The position numbers and the translations under genes are program-made. 64,000 bases of DNA from Rikenellaceae bacterium (GTDB taxonomy: Bacteria > Bacteroidota > Bacteroidia > Bacteroidales > Rikenellaceae), in the NCBI GenBank assembly GCA_015059905.1, contig SUZN01000003.1:1-64000 (forward strand), given 5' to 3'. The notes beneath the pieces were generated by a model that had not been told where the DNA came from, ran no database searches, and saw only the letters and a program-made list of their open reading frames with translations. The first letter of the stretch is position 1, and the number at the start of each line of letters is the position of its first letter. Below are positions 33,462 to 42,541 of the stretch, in pieces.

Positions 33462-35219
33462 ATGAAAAACTTTTTCCGCCTAATGCTGTTGTGCATCGTA
33501 TCGCTATATGCAACAGCCATTTTTGCCCAGCAGCGTGACCCTCGCGTCAGAGAGTACATCACCCCAACACGCATCGTGTGGATGCAGGACGAGAACCAAA
33601 TCACACACCCCGAATATCTGTTGCGTGAGGGCGTAGGTCAGGCAGACCTTACTAATTCTCACATCTGCGTGATGCGCAGCACCAAAGAGTCCCATCCCGC
33701 CATCCTGCTCGACTTCGGGCGTGAGCTTCACGGAGCATTGCAGATTGTTACGGGTATGCCTGGCGACCACACACCGGTAAAGGTGCGTATCCGCTTCGGC
33801 GAGTCGGCAAGCGAGGCTATGTGTGAGATAACTCCCGAAAACGGAGCAACCAACGACCACGCGGTGCGTGACTTTGAGATTACCCTGCCCTGGCTCGGTC
33901 TGCGCGAGGTGGGAAATTCGGGTTTCCGCTTTGCACGCATCGATCTTTTGGATGACAACACCGAACTGCATCTGAAAGAGATACGCGCCATCTCATATAT
34001 GCGTGATATACCCTACCTCGGCTCATTCCGTTCAAGCGACGAGCGTCTGAACAAGATATGGCAGACAGGAGCCTACACCGTACATCTGAATATGCAGGAG
34101 TATCTGTGGGACGGTATCAAGCGTGACCGTCTGGTGTGGATGGGTGACCTGCATCCCGAGGTGATGACCGTGAGCCACGTATTCGGCTACAACGAGGTTG
34201 TGCCTCGCAGCCTTGACCTGGTGAAGGAGACCACCGCCCTGCCTAACTGGATGAACGGCATCAGCTCATACTCTATATGGTGGATTATCATCCAGCGCGA
34301 CTGGTACTACCACCACGGAGATTTGGAGTATCTCAAAAAGCAGAAACCATACCTGATGGATTTGTTAAAACTGCTCTTCACAAAGGTTGATGAGAAGGGT
34401 ATTGAGCGTCTTGACAGCCGCTTCCTCGATTGGCCATCAAATGCTCACCCCGAGGCTATCCACGCAGGCTTGCAGTCGCTGATGATGATTGCTATGCAGT
34501 CGGGCAGCGAGCTCTGCAACATCCTCGGCGAGGAGGAACTTGCTGCGGAGTGCGAGCAGATGTATGAGAAGATGAAGGCTGCTGCTCCAACCGTATGCAA
34601 CACCTACTTCAACTCGGGCAAGGCGACAACCGCCCCAGGTAACAAGCAGGGAGCATCGCTCCTTACACTGGCGGGATTGATGGATGCCAAGGAGGCTAAC
34701 GACAAGGTTATTGCGGTGGATGGCGGACACGGCTTCTCGACATTCTACGGCTACTATATGCTTCAGGCGATGGCAAAGGCGGGCAACTACGAGGGTGCTA
34801 TGCAGATAATACGCGACTACTGGGGAGCTATGCTCGACCTGGGCGCAACATCATTCTGGGAGGACTTCGACCTCGACTGGCTGGATAATGCCGCACGCAT
34901 CGACGAACTTGTACCAGAGGGCAAGGTGGATATTCACCGCGACAAGGGCGCATACTGCTACGTTGGCTACCGCCACAGCTTCTGCCACGGCTGGGCATCG
35001 GGTCCTACGGCTTGGTTGAGCGAGCACGTTCTGGGCGTGGAGGTGCTGGAGCCTGGCTGTAAGAAGGTACGCATCACGCCTCATCTGGGCGATCTTGAGT
35101 GGGCGGAGGGTACATTCCCAACCCCTTATGGCGTGATAGAGATCGCGCACCGCAAATCTGCCGATGGCAAGATTACATCGAAGATTAAGGCTCCAAAGGG
35201 AGTGAAAGTTGTGAAATAA
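33462..35219 (+). CDS. GH78-type alpha-L-rhamnosidase-like protein
   Basis: From the ATG at 33462 the product has 585 residues with a signal peptide MKNFFRLMLLCIVSLYATAI cut after FAQ. A beta-sandwich (about 50-180) precedes an (alpha/alpha)6 barrel with the family landmark DGIKRDRLVWMGDLHPE, the usual DGxxRDRxxWxGD pattern, and SFWEDFD with a candidate acid Glu; a C-terminal beta domain contains VLEPGCKKVRITPHLG. Family members cut alpha-L-rhamnose from plant or bacterial glycans. At this size it is a compact member without extra binding modules. It is secreted and diverges from the sialidase gene. The precise sugar specificity is not certain. Confidence 0.85.
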   Translation: MKNFFRLMLLCIVSLYATAIFAQQRDPRVREYITPTRIVWMQDENQITHPEYLLREGVGQADLTNSHICVMRSTKESHPAILLDFGRELHGALQIVTGMPGDHTPVKVRIRFGESASEAMCEITPENGATNDHAVRDFEITLPWLGLREVGNSGFRFARIDLLDDNTELHLKEIRAISYMRDIPYLGSFRSSDERLNKIWQTGAYTVHLNMQEYLWDGIKRDRLVWMGDLHPEVMTVSHVFGYNEVVPRSLDLVKETTALPNWMNGISSYSIWWIIIQRDWYYHHGDLEYLKKQKPYLMDLLKLLFTKVDEKGIERLDSRFLDWPSNAHPEAIHAGLQSLMMIAMQSGSELCNILGEEELAAECEQMYEKMKAAAPTVCNTYFNSGKATTAPGNKQGASLLTLAGLMDAKEANDKVIAVDGGHGFSTFYGYYMLQAMAKAGNYEGAMQIIRDYWGAMLDLGATSFWEDFDLDWLDNAARIDELVPEGKVDIHRDKGAYCYVGYRHSFCHGWASGPTAWLSEHVLGVEVLEPGCKKVRITPHLGDLEWAEGTFPTPYGVIEIAHRKSADGKITSKIKAPKGVKVVK

Positions 35220-35233
35220 GCCTCGAATAAAGA

Positions 35234-35269
35234 ATTCCCCGACACCACAAAAAAGTGGCATCGGGGAAT
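35234..35269 (+). terminator. hairpin after the GH78-type gene
   Basis: ATTCCCCGA (35234-35242) pairs with TCGGGGAAT (35261-35269), with an inner CCAC/GTGG stem. The T run behind is weak. Confidence 0.6.
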
Positions 35270-35315
35270 GTTCTATATAAAAGAGGTGTCATAGCTCAAT
35301 TTTGAATTCTTAATT

Positions 35316-35347
35316 TTGAATTTTGAATTTATTTATATGTATCTTTG
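35316..35347 (+). promoter_or_regulatory. prfC promoter
   Basis: TTG (35316-35318), 21 bases, TATCTTTG (35340-35347). The sequence between is made of short ATTTTGAA repeats. Confidence 0.6.
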
Positions 35348-35369
35348 CAGCCAAAATAAGTGAAAAAGT

Positions 35370-36953
35370 ATGGCTTTAATTGACGAAATAACCAAACGCA
35401 GAACATTTGCCGTTATCGCTCACCCTGATGCGGGTAAGACAACCCTCACGGAGAAGTTGCTCCTCTTTGGTGGTGCGATCCACGTGGCAGGTGCTGTGAA
35501 GAGTAATAAGATTAAGAAGGGTGCTACATCCGACTTTATGGAGATTGAGCGTCAGCGTGGTATCTCGGTGGCTACCTCTGTGATGGGCTTCAACTACAAG
35601 GATGTGAAGATTAATATCCTTGACACCCCAGGTCACGAGGACTTTGCCGAGGATACCTACCGCACACTCACAGCCGTTGACTCGGTTATCATCGTGATTG
35701 ATGGTGCGAAGGGTGTGGAGGCACAGACCCTGAAGCTGATGAACGTGTGCCGTATGCGCAACACCCCTGTGATGGTCTTCATCAACAAGCTCGACCGCCC
35801 CTGCAAGGATCCATTCGACCTGCTCGACGAGGTTGAACGCGAGTTGCAGATACGTGTGCGTCCTTTGGCATTCCCTATCTCAAGCGGTGACACATTCAAG
35901 GGCGTTTACAACATCTACGAGAAGAACCTCTCGCTCTTCACCAGCGACGAGCGTCAGACTGCCGACGCCGCAACGGTTGATTTCAGCGACATCACCTCGC
36001 CAGAGCTTGACGGCTACATCACAAAGCAGTATGCTGACCAGCTTCGCGAGAACCTCGATCTGGTGGAGGCCGTATATGATGACTTCGACCGCGAGGCATA
36101 CCTCAATGGTAAGCTTGCCCCCGTATTCTTCGGTTCGGCGGTGAATAACTTTGGTGTGAGAGAGCTTCTGGAGTGCTTTATCCGCATCGCTCCATCACCA
36201 CGCCCATCGACCACCGAGAGCCGCGCAGTAGAGCCATCGGAGGCGAAGATGACTGGTTTCGTCTTTAAGATTCACGCAAATATGGACCCCAACCACCGCG
36301 ACCGCATCGCCTTTATGAAGATATGTTCGGGTACATTTGAGCGCAACAAGAACTACCTGCACGTGCGTAGTGGCAAGCAGCTCAAGTTCTCCTCTCCAAC
36401 AGCATTTATGGCAGAAAAGAAGTCGGTGATTGACTTCGCCTACCCTGGCGACATCGTGGGTCTGCACGATACGGGTACATTCAAGATTGGCGACACCTTC
36501 ACCGAGGGTGAGAAGCTCAAGTTCACTGGTATTCCATCGTTCTCGCCAGAGCTTTTCCGCTACATCGAGAATGCCGACCCAATGAAGTTCAAGCAGCTGG
36601 CAAAGGGTGTTGATCAACTGATGGATGAGGGTGTGGCGCAGCTCTTCACCTCGTCACTCAACGGACGCAAGATTATTGGTACAGTTGGCCAGCTCCAGTT
36701 TGAGGTTATCCAGTACCGTCTGGAGCACGAGTATGGCGCGAAGTGCCGCTGGGAGCCTATCTCTATCCACAAGGCGTGCTGGATTGAGAGCGACAACGCC
36801 GAGCAGTTAGCCGACTTCAAGCGTCGCAAGCACGCAAATATGGCAGTTGATAAGCACGGACGCGATGTCTTCCTCGCCGACACCAGCTATGCTCTCGCCC
36901 TTGCGCAGGAGAATTTCAAGGATATTCGCTTCCACTTCACATCGGAGTTTTAG
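35370..36953 (+). CDS. prfC: peptide chain release factor 3
   Basis: This 527-residue translational GTPase has G1 AHPDAGKTT (near 17-25), switch [12 protein letters not shown]3 DTPGHEDF, G4 NKLDRP and the RF3-specific Y/F-rich later domains, ending [12 protein letters not shown]. Full length fits RF3 and not EF-G. RF3-GTP removes RF1 or RF2 from the ribosome after peptide release. The gene is monocistronic with its own promoter and a strong terminator at 36975. Confidence 0.96.
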   Translation: MALIDEITKRRTFAVIAHPDAGKTTLTEKLLLFGGAIHVAGAVKSNKIKKGATSDFMEIERQRGISVATSVMGFNYKDVKINILDTPGHEDFAEDTYRTLTAVDSVIIVIDGAKGVEAQTLKLMNVCRMRNTPVMVFINKLDRPCKDPFDLLDEVERELQIRVRPLAFPISSGDTFKGVYNIYEKNLSLFTSDERQTADAATVDFSDITSPELDGYITKQYADQLRENLDLVEAVYDDFDREAYLNGKLAPVFFGSAVNNFGVRELLECFIRIAPSPRPSTTESRAVEPSEAKMTGFVFKIHANMDPNHRDRIAFMKICSGTFERNKNYLHVRSGKQLKFSSPTAFMAEKKSVIDFAYPGDIVGLHDTGTFKIGDTFTEGEKLKFTGIPSFSPELFRYIENADPMKFKQLAKGVDQLMDEGVAQLFTSSLNGRKIIGTVGQLQFEVIQYRLEHEYGAKCRWEPISIHKACWIESDNAEQLADFKRRKHANMAVDKHGRDVFLADTSYALALAQENFKDIRFHFTSEF

Positions 36954-36974
36954 CAATAGGTAATATTAAACAAC

Positions 36975-37011
36975 ACACCCCAAAGGTCATTGACTTTTGG
37001 GGTGTTTTTTT
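36975..37011 (+). terminator. prfC terminator
   Basis: ACACCCCAAA (36975-36984) pairs with TTTGGGGTGT (36996-37005), followed by a run of T. Confidence 0.9.
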
Positions 37012-37019
37012 ATCTTCTG

Positions 37020-37056
37020 CGTCATTACGAGGAGCGTAGCGACGTGGTAATCTCAA
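37020..37056. repeat. short dispersed repeat, CGTCATTACGAGGAGCG...GTGGTAATCTC
   Basis: A 37-bp palindromic unit related to 17419-17460; a decayed relative may lie at 58079-58107 (AGGAGCATAAGCGACTCGC). Confidence 0.65.
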
Positions 37057-37059
37057 CAC

Positions 37060-37174
37060 ACGTCATCCCCCGACTTGCAAAGCAAGGCGATGGGGATCCT
37101 CCAGACTTACACATAATGCTTTTATCTCCCCGAGGATACCAACCGCTGGGCTAAAGCCCATCGTGGTATGACGT
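37060..37174. repeat. dispersed 115-bp repeat with ACGTCAT/ATGACGT ends
   Basis: Starts ACGTCATCCCCCGACTTGC like 22090-22211, shares GATGGGGATC, and ends GTGGTATGACGT; the right half has diverged and has its own GGGCTAAAGCCC dyad. Confidence 0.7.
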
Positions 37175-37222
37175 TTTATATAATTTATTCTCTTTGAATA
37201 GCCTATTTTAAGAAATTATCGC

Positions 37223-37230
37223 TATATTTG
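37223..37230 (+). promoter_or_regulatory. -7 element before the structured leader
   Basis: TATATTTG fits TAnnTTTG; a start near 37237 would coincide with the first hairpin of the leader. No clear -33 TTG. Confidence 0.5.
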
Positions 37231-37236
37231 TTATTG

Positions 37237-37497
37237 AATTGCGGAATACGCAATTTTTATTGGTGGCATTTAGGCTATTGTTTTGTGAAGTAAAACGACC
37301 AAAATTTAACGAACAAATCAACAATAGGCACATTAAATGCTCACGCCATTTGGCGTGGGTGTGTCTTGATTTGTATGGGTACTTGGTCGTCCCTTCTTCA
37401 CAAAAGGCAGTACCCACGTTTCTTCTTTTTATTAAGTTAAACGGTTGCCATCTGCTGGTAAAGGAAATTGACTAACTTATTTTATTGTTTAACTTAA
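37237..37497 (+). ncRNA. candidate structured RNA or long 5' leader
   Basis: Five perfect or near-perfect helices lie in a row: AATTGCG/CGCAATT (37237-37255); GCATTTA (37266) with TAAATGC (37334) enclosing CTATTGTT (37275) with AACAATAG (37320); CACGCC/GGCGTG (37342-37357); TGGGTACT (37376) with AGTACCCA (37409); and TTAAGTTAAAC (37432-37442) with GTTTAACTTAA (37487-37497). The last helix ends 11 bp before the beta-barrel ATG. The density of helices exceeds that of ordinary gaps here. It may be a separate small RNA or a regulatory leader; the family is not recognised. Confidence 0.55.
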
Positions 37498-37508
37498 AAA
37501 ATTCTATT

Positions 37509-38006
37509 ATGAAGAAGTTATTTTTATTGATGATTACAGCCGTTTGCATTGTATCATCTGCTTCAGCGCAAACTCCTATCAAGTACCAGGGTGAGGTAGA
37601 TCTTGGTTATTCTCTGGGTGTTGGTGAATTTGCTTTAGGTCGCGTGAATATTCATACTGTTCACGGTGCGAAGATTGGCGACTATTTTTCTGCTGGTATT
37701 GGCGTAGGTTTGGATATGTACCACGATGATGGTACTACAGACATTATGGTACCTATTTACCTCAATTTGAAGGGTTATTTGCCGACAAACACGAAGATTA
37801 CTCCTTATGCTTCATTTGATATTGGAGCAGGAATAGGTGCATCAGAGTATGTTACAGGTTTGTCAGGAATGTATCTTACACCTGCGATAGGTATGAAGAT
37901 TGGAATGTTTAAGGCGCAGCTGGGCATTAATGTTCAGAAGCTATCAGAGTCTGGTGTAAGTGTAAGTATGAATGCTGTTCAAATAAAAGTTGGAGTTGTA
38001 TTTTAG
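37509..38006 (+). CDS. small outer-membrane beta-barrel protein
   Basis: From the ATG at 37509 (24 bp inside the longer reading frame) the protein has 165 residues with a signal peptide MKKLFLLMITAVCIVSSASAQ. The mature part is a series of alternating strands with Gly and aromatic residues (YQGEVDLGYSLGVGEF, YASFDIGAGIGASEYV, MNAVQIKVGVVF) and ends in Phe, as in eight-stranded OmpA/OmpX-type barrels. The function is unknown. A long structured leader precedes it and a strong bidirectional terminator follows, so it is a single-gene transcript with probable RNA-level control. Confidence 0.8.
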   Translation: MKKLFLLMITAVCIVSSASAQTPIKYQGEVDLGYSLGVGEFALGRVNIHTVHGAKIGDYFSAGIGVGLDMYHDDGTTDIMVPIYLNLKGYLPTNTKITPYASFDIGAGIGASEYVTGLSGMYLTPAIGMKIGMFKAQLGINVQKLSESGVSVSMNAVQIKVGVVF

Positions 38007-38049
38007 TATTTATAGTAATTGCTATAAAGAAATGTGATAAATTAGACCA

Positions 38050-38082
38050 AATCCCCGCCCTGCTTATCGCAAGGCGGGGATT
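38050..38082. terminator. bidirectional terminator between the beta-barrel gene and glnS
   Basis: AATCCCCGCC (38050-38059) pairs with GGCGGGGATT (38073-38082); A/T-rich on both sides. Confidence 0.85.
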
Positions 38083-38103
38083 ACTTTATCATTAAAGGTA
38101 TAA

Positions 38104-39840
38104 CTACTTATTCATCTTTGCCCAAGAGTCCTTAAGCGTAACCGTACGGTTGAAGATAAGCTTTTCGGGGGTTGAGTCCTTATCAACATTGAAGTAGCCG
38201 ATGCGCTGGAACTGCAGGTAGTCGAGTGGCTTCGCGTCTGCCAAATATTTCTCAACATAGCACTCGGTCAAGACCTTCAATGAGTCCTCGTTAATCATCT
38301 GCTTCATAGCCTCCAAAGCCTCGCAGCCCTGCTCCTTGCGGATGGCAGCCATCTCGTCGCGTGGGTTCTCCACCTTCCACAAGCGGTCGTACAAGCGCAC
38401 CTCCGCCTTGATGCAGTGGTCGCAGCTAACCCAATGCAGAGTACCCTTCACCTTGCGGTTGCTGCCTGGCATACCAGTCTTTGTGTCGGGATCATACTCG
38501 GCATAAACGGTTGTCACGTTGCCCTGCTCGTCCTTCTCGCAGCCAGTACACTTCACGATATAGGCATTCTTCAGACGCACCTCCTGACCTGGGGTCATAC
38601 GGAAATACTTCTTTGGTGCATCCTCCATAAAGTCCTCACGCTCCATCCACAGTTCACGGCTGAACTCAATAGTGTGAGTGCCTGATGCTGGGTCCTCTGG
38701 GTTGTTCACAGCCTCCATAGACTCTACCTGACCCTCTGGGTAGTTGGTGATGATAAGCTTCACAGGGTCGAGAACTGCGCTCACGCGAGTAGCTCGCTTG
38801 TTCAAATCGTCACGCACAGCACTCTCCAGCAGAGCAAAGTCGTTCAACGCATCGTAAGTCGTGTAGCCAATCTTATCAACAAATGCGCGGATAGACTCTG
38901 GCGAGTAACCACGACGGCGGAAACCGCACAAAGTTGGCATTCGTGGGTCATCCCAGCCATTCACCAAGCCCTCCTTCACCAGAATAAGCAGATTACGCTT
39001 ACTCATAAGGGTGTAATTAAGATTCAGCTTGTTGAACTCATACTGGCGTGGGCGGTCGGTATCGAGGTTCTTGCCCTCCTTAACCCAATCGACAAACAAA
39101 TCGTAGAGTGGACGGTGAGGCACGAACTCAAGGGTACACAATGAGTGTGTCACACCCTCGAAGTAGTCGCTCTGACCGTGTGCGAAGTCATACATTGGAT
39201 ATACCTTCCACTTGTCGCCTGTGCGGTGGTGAGGATGATTTACCACACGGTAGATGATTGGGTCGCGGAAGTGCATATTTGAGCTCGCCATATCAATCTT
39301 GGCACGCAACACCATCTTGCCCTCCTCAATCTCGCCGTTTGTCATCTTCATAAACAGGTCGAGGGTCTCCTCAATAGGGCGGTTGCGATATGGGCTCTCT
39401 GTACCAGGCTGGGTGGGAGTACCCTTCTGTGCCGCAATCTCCTCCGATGTCTGCTCGTCGATATACGCCTTGCCCTCCTTGATAAGACGGATGGCGAAGT
39501 CCCACAACTGCTGGAAATAATCCGAGGCGTAGTACTCGTTACCCCACTGGAAACCGAGCCACTGGATATCCTCCTTGATAGCCTCTACATACTCCATATC
39601 CTCCTTGGTTGGGTTGGTATCATCGAAACGAAGATTACACACACCGCCATATTTAGCTGCTACACCAAAGTCCAGGCAGATAGCCTTGGCGTGACCGATG
39701 TGCAGGTAGCCGTTTGGCTCGGGTGGGAAACGTGTCTGTACGCGTTTTTCACCTTTGGCAATGGCCTCCTCAATGACCTCCTCTACAAAGTTAAGTCTCT
39801 CCTTTGGTTCGTTTACTTCTGTGTTTGCAATGTTTGTCAT
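38104..39840 (-). CDS. glnS: glutaminyl-tRNA synthetase
   Basis: The 578-residue class I synthetase starts at MTNIANTEVNEPKERLNFVE; a longer frame to 39924 would overlap the upstream gene's stop and is rejected. The HIGH region PPEPNGYLHIGHAK lies near 35-48, the KMSKS loop is LMSKRNLL, and the GlnRS features RFDDTNPTKED, YPMYDFAHGQSDYFEGVTHS and PHRPLYD are present, followed by two C-terminal beta-barrels for the anticodon. It joins glutamine to tRNA-Gln. It follows an outer-membrane protein gene by 11 bp and is probably co-transcribed with it. Confidence 0.97.
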   Translation of the reverse strand: MTNIANTEVNEPKERLNFVEEVIEEAIAKGEKRVQTRFPPEPNGYLHIGHAKAICLDFGVAAKYGGVCNLRFDDTNPTKEDMEYVEAIKEDIQWLGFQWGNEYYASDYFQQLWDFAIRLIKEGKAYIDEQTSEEIAAQKGTPTQPGTESPYRNRPIEETLDLFMKMTNGEIEEGKMVLRAKIDMASSNMHFRDPIIYRVVNHPHHRTGDKWKVYPMYDFAHGQSDYFEGVTHSLCTLEFVPHRPLYDLFVDWVKEGKNLDTDRPRQYEFNKLNLNYTLMSKRNLLILVKEGLVNGWDDPRMPTLCGFRRRGYSPESIRAFVDKIGYTTYDALNDFALLESAVRDDLNKRATRVSAVLDPVKLIITNYPEGQVESMEAVNNPEDPASGTHTIEFSRELWMEREDFMEDAPKKYFRMTPGQEVRLKNAYIVKCTGCEKDEQGNVTTVYAEYDPDTKTGMPGSNRKVKGTLHWVSCDHCIKAEVRLYDRLWKVENPRDEMAAIRKEQGCEALEAMKQMINEDSLKVLTECYVEKYLADAKPLDYLQFQRIGYFNVDKDSTPEKLIFNRTVTLKDSWAKMNK

Positions 39841-39851
39841 ATATCTATTGT

Positions 39852-40949
39852 TTATCGTTTTTTCTGTAAAGAGATATCTTTCAACAGGCGAACAGAGAGC
39901 TGCACAACCTGCTTTGTACCCCACACCCTGCCATCATACTGCATAGCGATATAGGCGTTTACGTGGAGTGTATTGTTAAAAAATCGTTTGTCGTATCCAA
40001 TCTTTGTGCTGTTATACACGCTGTCGTCTGTTCCAAAAAAACGCTCACCCGCATAGAGGTCGCCGCCATAGCCGAATGGGAACGCTTCGCTGCGATAGGT
40101 GTTGTAATAGGGTTGTAGGTTTCCGCCCACATAGAGCTGCTCCTCCAGAAAAACGCCCCACTTCTCCATTCTCGCCTTCAACATACCACCGCCAGGCATT
40201 GTGAAAGACTCCTCGTTGGCACGGTCACGCTGCATTGTCTGCACATAGTGCAGGCTGACATCAAAATCGAAGAAGGCATTAAATCGCGCGCCGACGTGTG
40301 GCATCACGATGATGTTATCCACCACGCAGCCCTCGATAGTCTCGCTGCCCGCATAGTGTCCCACCTGCATAGCATAACCACCATAGAAACGGCGATGGTA
40401 GTTATCGAAGTAGTAGCGACCTGCCGAGAGAATACGGAACTTTTCGCGCGATGCGACCGAGTACATTCCATACCAATCCACAGCAAGCTCCACAAAACCA
40501 CGATGACCACGATACTGCCCCATCAAGCCCTGCACACGGTTCTCGTAAAAACGCACCGAGTCACTCAGGATAAGTTCGGTATAGTCGCCCATCATTTTCT
40601 CGCGCGAGAAGATACCAGCCGCAGCCGTTACCTTGCTATTCTCAAACTGATAATATGCCTGCGGGCGTGCCTTGGAGATAAACTTGGTGTCATCGCCGAA
40701 GTTTGACCACATATCCACCGCAAAGACAAGGCGGTTGTGCTTGTTCCACTCAACACCCAGCGTAGGCGTAAGACGAGCCGAAAAGAGTGTCCCCGACTTG
40801 CCGATCTCGCTACCCGAGTACTCTCGGTTGTCGAAATAGGTGTCAAAATCAGCTCCCACAAGCAGTTTCATATCCTCCTGCGCCGCAGCCTCCGACGTGC
40901 AGAACAACACCGCCACCATCAAAAGCAGATATGTAAAGACTCTTCTCAC
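39852..40949 (-). CDS. outer-membrane beta-barrel protein of unknown function
   Basis: This 365-residue protein starts with a signal peptide (MRRVFTYLLLMVAVLFCTSE, cut after AAAQ) and then has a continuous run of amphipathic strands rich in Tyr, Phe and Gly (VGADFDTYFDNREYS, FVELAVDWYGMYSV, AGRYYFDNYHRRFYGGYAMQ) to a final VVQLSVRLLKDISLQ. It is a porin-like barrel; I do not recognise the family. It is the first gene of a two-gene run with glnS, an odd pairing that may be just chromosomal accident. A -7 element TAACTTTG lies at 40974-40981 on the minus strand. Confidence 0.75.
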   Translation of the reverse strand: MRRVFTYLLLMVAVLFCTSEAAAQEDMKLLVGADFDTYFDNREYSGSEIGKSGTLFSARLTPTLGVEWNKHNRLVFAVDMWSNFGDDTKFISKARPQAYYQFENSKVTAAAGIFSREKMMGDYTELILSDSVRFYENRVQGLMGQYRGHRGFVELAVDWYGMYSVASREKFRILSAGRYYFDNYHRRFYGGYAMQVGHYAGSETIEGCVVDNIIVMPHVGARFNAFFDFDVSLHYVQTMQRDRANEESFTMPGGGMLKARMEKWGVFLEEQLYVGGNLQPYYNTYRSEAFPFGYGGDLYAGERFFGTDDSVYNSTKIGYDKRFFNNTLHVNAYIAMQYDGRVWGTKQVVQLSVRLLKDISLQKKR

Positions 40950-40973
40950 CGTTAAAAGTTAATTTATAACATA

Positions 40974-40981
40974 CAAAGTTA
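40974..40981 (-). promoter_or_regulatory. -7 element for the outer-membrane protein and glnS genes
   Basis: TAACTTTG on the minus strand, 25 bp before the ATG at 40949; no good -33. Confidence 0.4.
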
Positions 40982-41002
40982 AGTTATTTTCTCGATTTGT
41001 AG

Positions 41003-41010
41003 TATATTTG
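41003..41010 (+). promoter_or_regulatory. -7 element for the SpoU methyltransferase gene
   Basis: TATATTTG, 23 bp before the ATG at 41033; the 83-bp gap thus serves two divergent genes. Confidence 0.5.
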
Positions 41011-41032
41011 TATAGAGAAAAAGATTGCAATA

Positions 41033-41578
41033 ATGAGAAAAATTACCAATTCGGAACTAAATCGTCCCAGCGCGGAGCAGTTTGCCACAATGCAGCGCAT
41101 ACCCGTTGTAGTGATTTTGGACAACGTACGCTCGGCGCAGAACATAGGCGCATTTTTCCGCACAGGCGATGCTTTCGCCATCGAGAAAGTGATGTTGTGC
41201 GGCATAACAGCCACACCTCCTTCACGCGATATACACAAGAGCGCGCTTGGCGCAGAACTCACCGTTGGGTGGGAGTACTACCCCACAACCACAGAATGTG
41301 CCGCAGCACTCAAGGCAGAGGGTTACACGCTGCTTGCCATCGAACAGGTCGAGGGGGCAGTGATGCTTGACAGGCTGGAGGTTGATGCGGGCAAAAAATA
41401 TGCCTTGATATTTGGCAACGAGGTCGAGGGCGTAGCGCAGGAGGTTGTGGATATGTGCGACGGCGCGATTGAGATTCCGCAGGTGGGAACAAAACACTCG
41501 GTGAATGTGTCTGTGGCGGGTGGCATTATTTTGTGGGAGTTCTTCTCCTCGCTTAAGCATTTGGTGGAAAAAGCATAG
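41033..41578 (+). CDS. SpoU/TrmH-family RNA 2'-O-methyltransferase
   Basis: The 181-residue protein has only the catalytic SPOUT domain. Motif 1 is LDNVRSAQNIGAFFRTGDAF (near 25-44, with the key N and R), motif 2 ALIFGNEVEGV (near 124-134) and motif 3 IEIPQVGTKHSVNVSVAGGI, which form the trefoil-knot AdoMet site. It would methylate the 2'-OH of a ribose in tRNA or rRNA; the exact base cannot be told. It has no extra RNA-binding domain, like TrmL/TrmH-type small members. Confidence 0.9.
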   Translation: MRKITNSELNRPSAEQFATMQRIPVVVILDNVRSAQNIGAFFRTGDAFAIEKVMLCGITATPPSRDIHKSALGAELTVGWEYYPTTTECAAALKAEGYTLLAIEQVEGAVMLDRLEVDAGKKYALIFGNEVEGVAQEVVDMCDGAIEIPQVGTKHSVNVSVAGGIILWEFFSSLKHLVEKA

Positions 41579-41593
41579 ATTATCAACTAAAAT

Positions 41594-41624
41594 TTGCTTT
41601 ACCCGTAAAACTTGCCTACATTTG
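41594..41624 (+). promoter_or_regulatory. panB promoter
   Basis: TTG (41594-41596), 20 bases, TACATTTG (41617-41624); start near 41631, which rules out the in-frame ATG at 41612. Confidence 0.75.
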
Positions 41625-41689
41625 CCCCGATAAACAATTTTTCATACAAAAGCCCTTATTGGAGAAACAAAATTAAACAAGAAGATAAA

Positions 41690-42505
41690 ATGTCAGTAGC
41701 AGGATCAGTCAGAGCCGTAACGACTCTGCGTTTAACAGAAATGAAGCAGCGTGGCGAGAAGATTGCTATGCTCACATCATACGACTATTCAACCGCCAAG
41801 ATTGTCGATAAGGCAGGCGTGGATGTGATATTGGTGGGTGACTCGGCAGCCAACGTGATGGCTGGCTACGAGACCACACTCCCTATCACACTCGATATGA
41901 TGATTTATCACGCGCGCTCTGTCGTGCGTGGTGTAAATCGCGCTTTAGTGGTTGTTGATTTACCATTCGGTACATATCAGGGCAACTCAAAGGTGGCACT
42001 AGACTCTGCCATCCGCATTATGAAGGAGACCGAGGCTGATGCAGTGAAGATTGAGGGCGGCGAGGAGATTTTGGAGTCGGTGCAGCGAATTATTTCAGCT
42101 GGTATCCCCGTAATGGGTCATCTGGGACTCACTCCACAGTCAATCCATAAGTTCGGCACATATAACGTGCGTGCCAAGGAGACTGCCGAGGCAGAGAAGC
42201 TTGTTCACGATGCACACCTGCTGGAGGAGGCAGGCTGCTTTGCGGTGGTATTGGAGAAGATTCCCGCAACGCTTGCAGCACGAGTAACCAACGAACTCTC
42301 AATCCCTACAATCGGCATTGGTGCTGGTGGAGCGACCGATGGTCAGGTATTAGTTGTTCACGATATGCTTGGTATCACAAACGACTTCTCACCACGTTTC
42401 CTGCGTCGCTATGCCGACCTGCACGGAGTGATGAGCGAGGCTATATCGCACTACGTGGATGACGTGAAGGCAGAGGATTTCCCCAACGAGAAGGAGCAAT
42501 ACTAA
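41690..42505 (+). CDS. panB: 3-methyl-2-oxobutanoate hydroxymethyltransferase
   Basis: The 271-residue enzyme starts [20 protein letters not shown]. It shows the PanB landmarks: [44 protein letters not shown] with the metal-binding Asp, [28 protein letters not shown], and [21 protein letters not shown]. It adds a hydroxymethyl group from methylene-tetrahydrofolate to ketoisovalerate, the first step to pantothenate and CoA. No panC or panD is nearby. The promoter gives it a leader of about 59 nt. Confidence 0.97.
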   Translation: MSVAGSVRAVTTLRLTEMKQRGEKIAMLTSYDYSTAKIVDKAGVDVILVGDSAANVMAGYETTLPITLDMMIYHARSVVRGVNRALVVVDLPFGTYQGNSKVALDSAIRIMKETEADAVKIEGGEEILESVQRIISAGIPVMGHLGLTPQSIHKFGTYNVRAKETAEAEKLVHDAHLLEEAGCFAVVLEKIPATLAARVTNELSIPTIGIGAGGATDGQVLVVHDMLGITNDFSPRFLRRYADLHGVMSEAISHYVDDVKAEDFPNEKEQY

Positions 42506-42541
42506 ATTAGCAACATCAAGCGTTATATTGCTAAAAAAGAT

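Noticed and set aside
35300..35330. ATTTTGAA/ATTCAAA tandem motifs, also near 56083-56104
   Set aside because: Simple AT-rich repeats around promoters; too short and irregular for a CRISPR or a satellite array.
37239..37475. 78-codon ORF before the beta-barrel gene
   Set aside because: It starts with TTG, has no domain features, and lies over the densely paired RNA region, which explains the sequence better.
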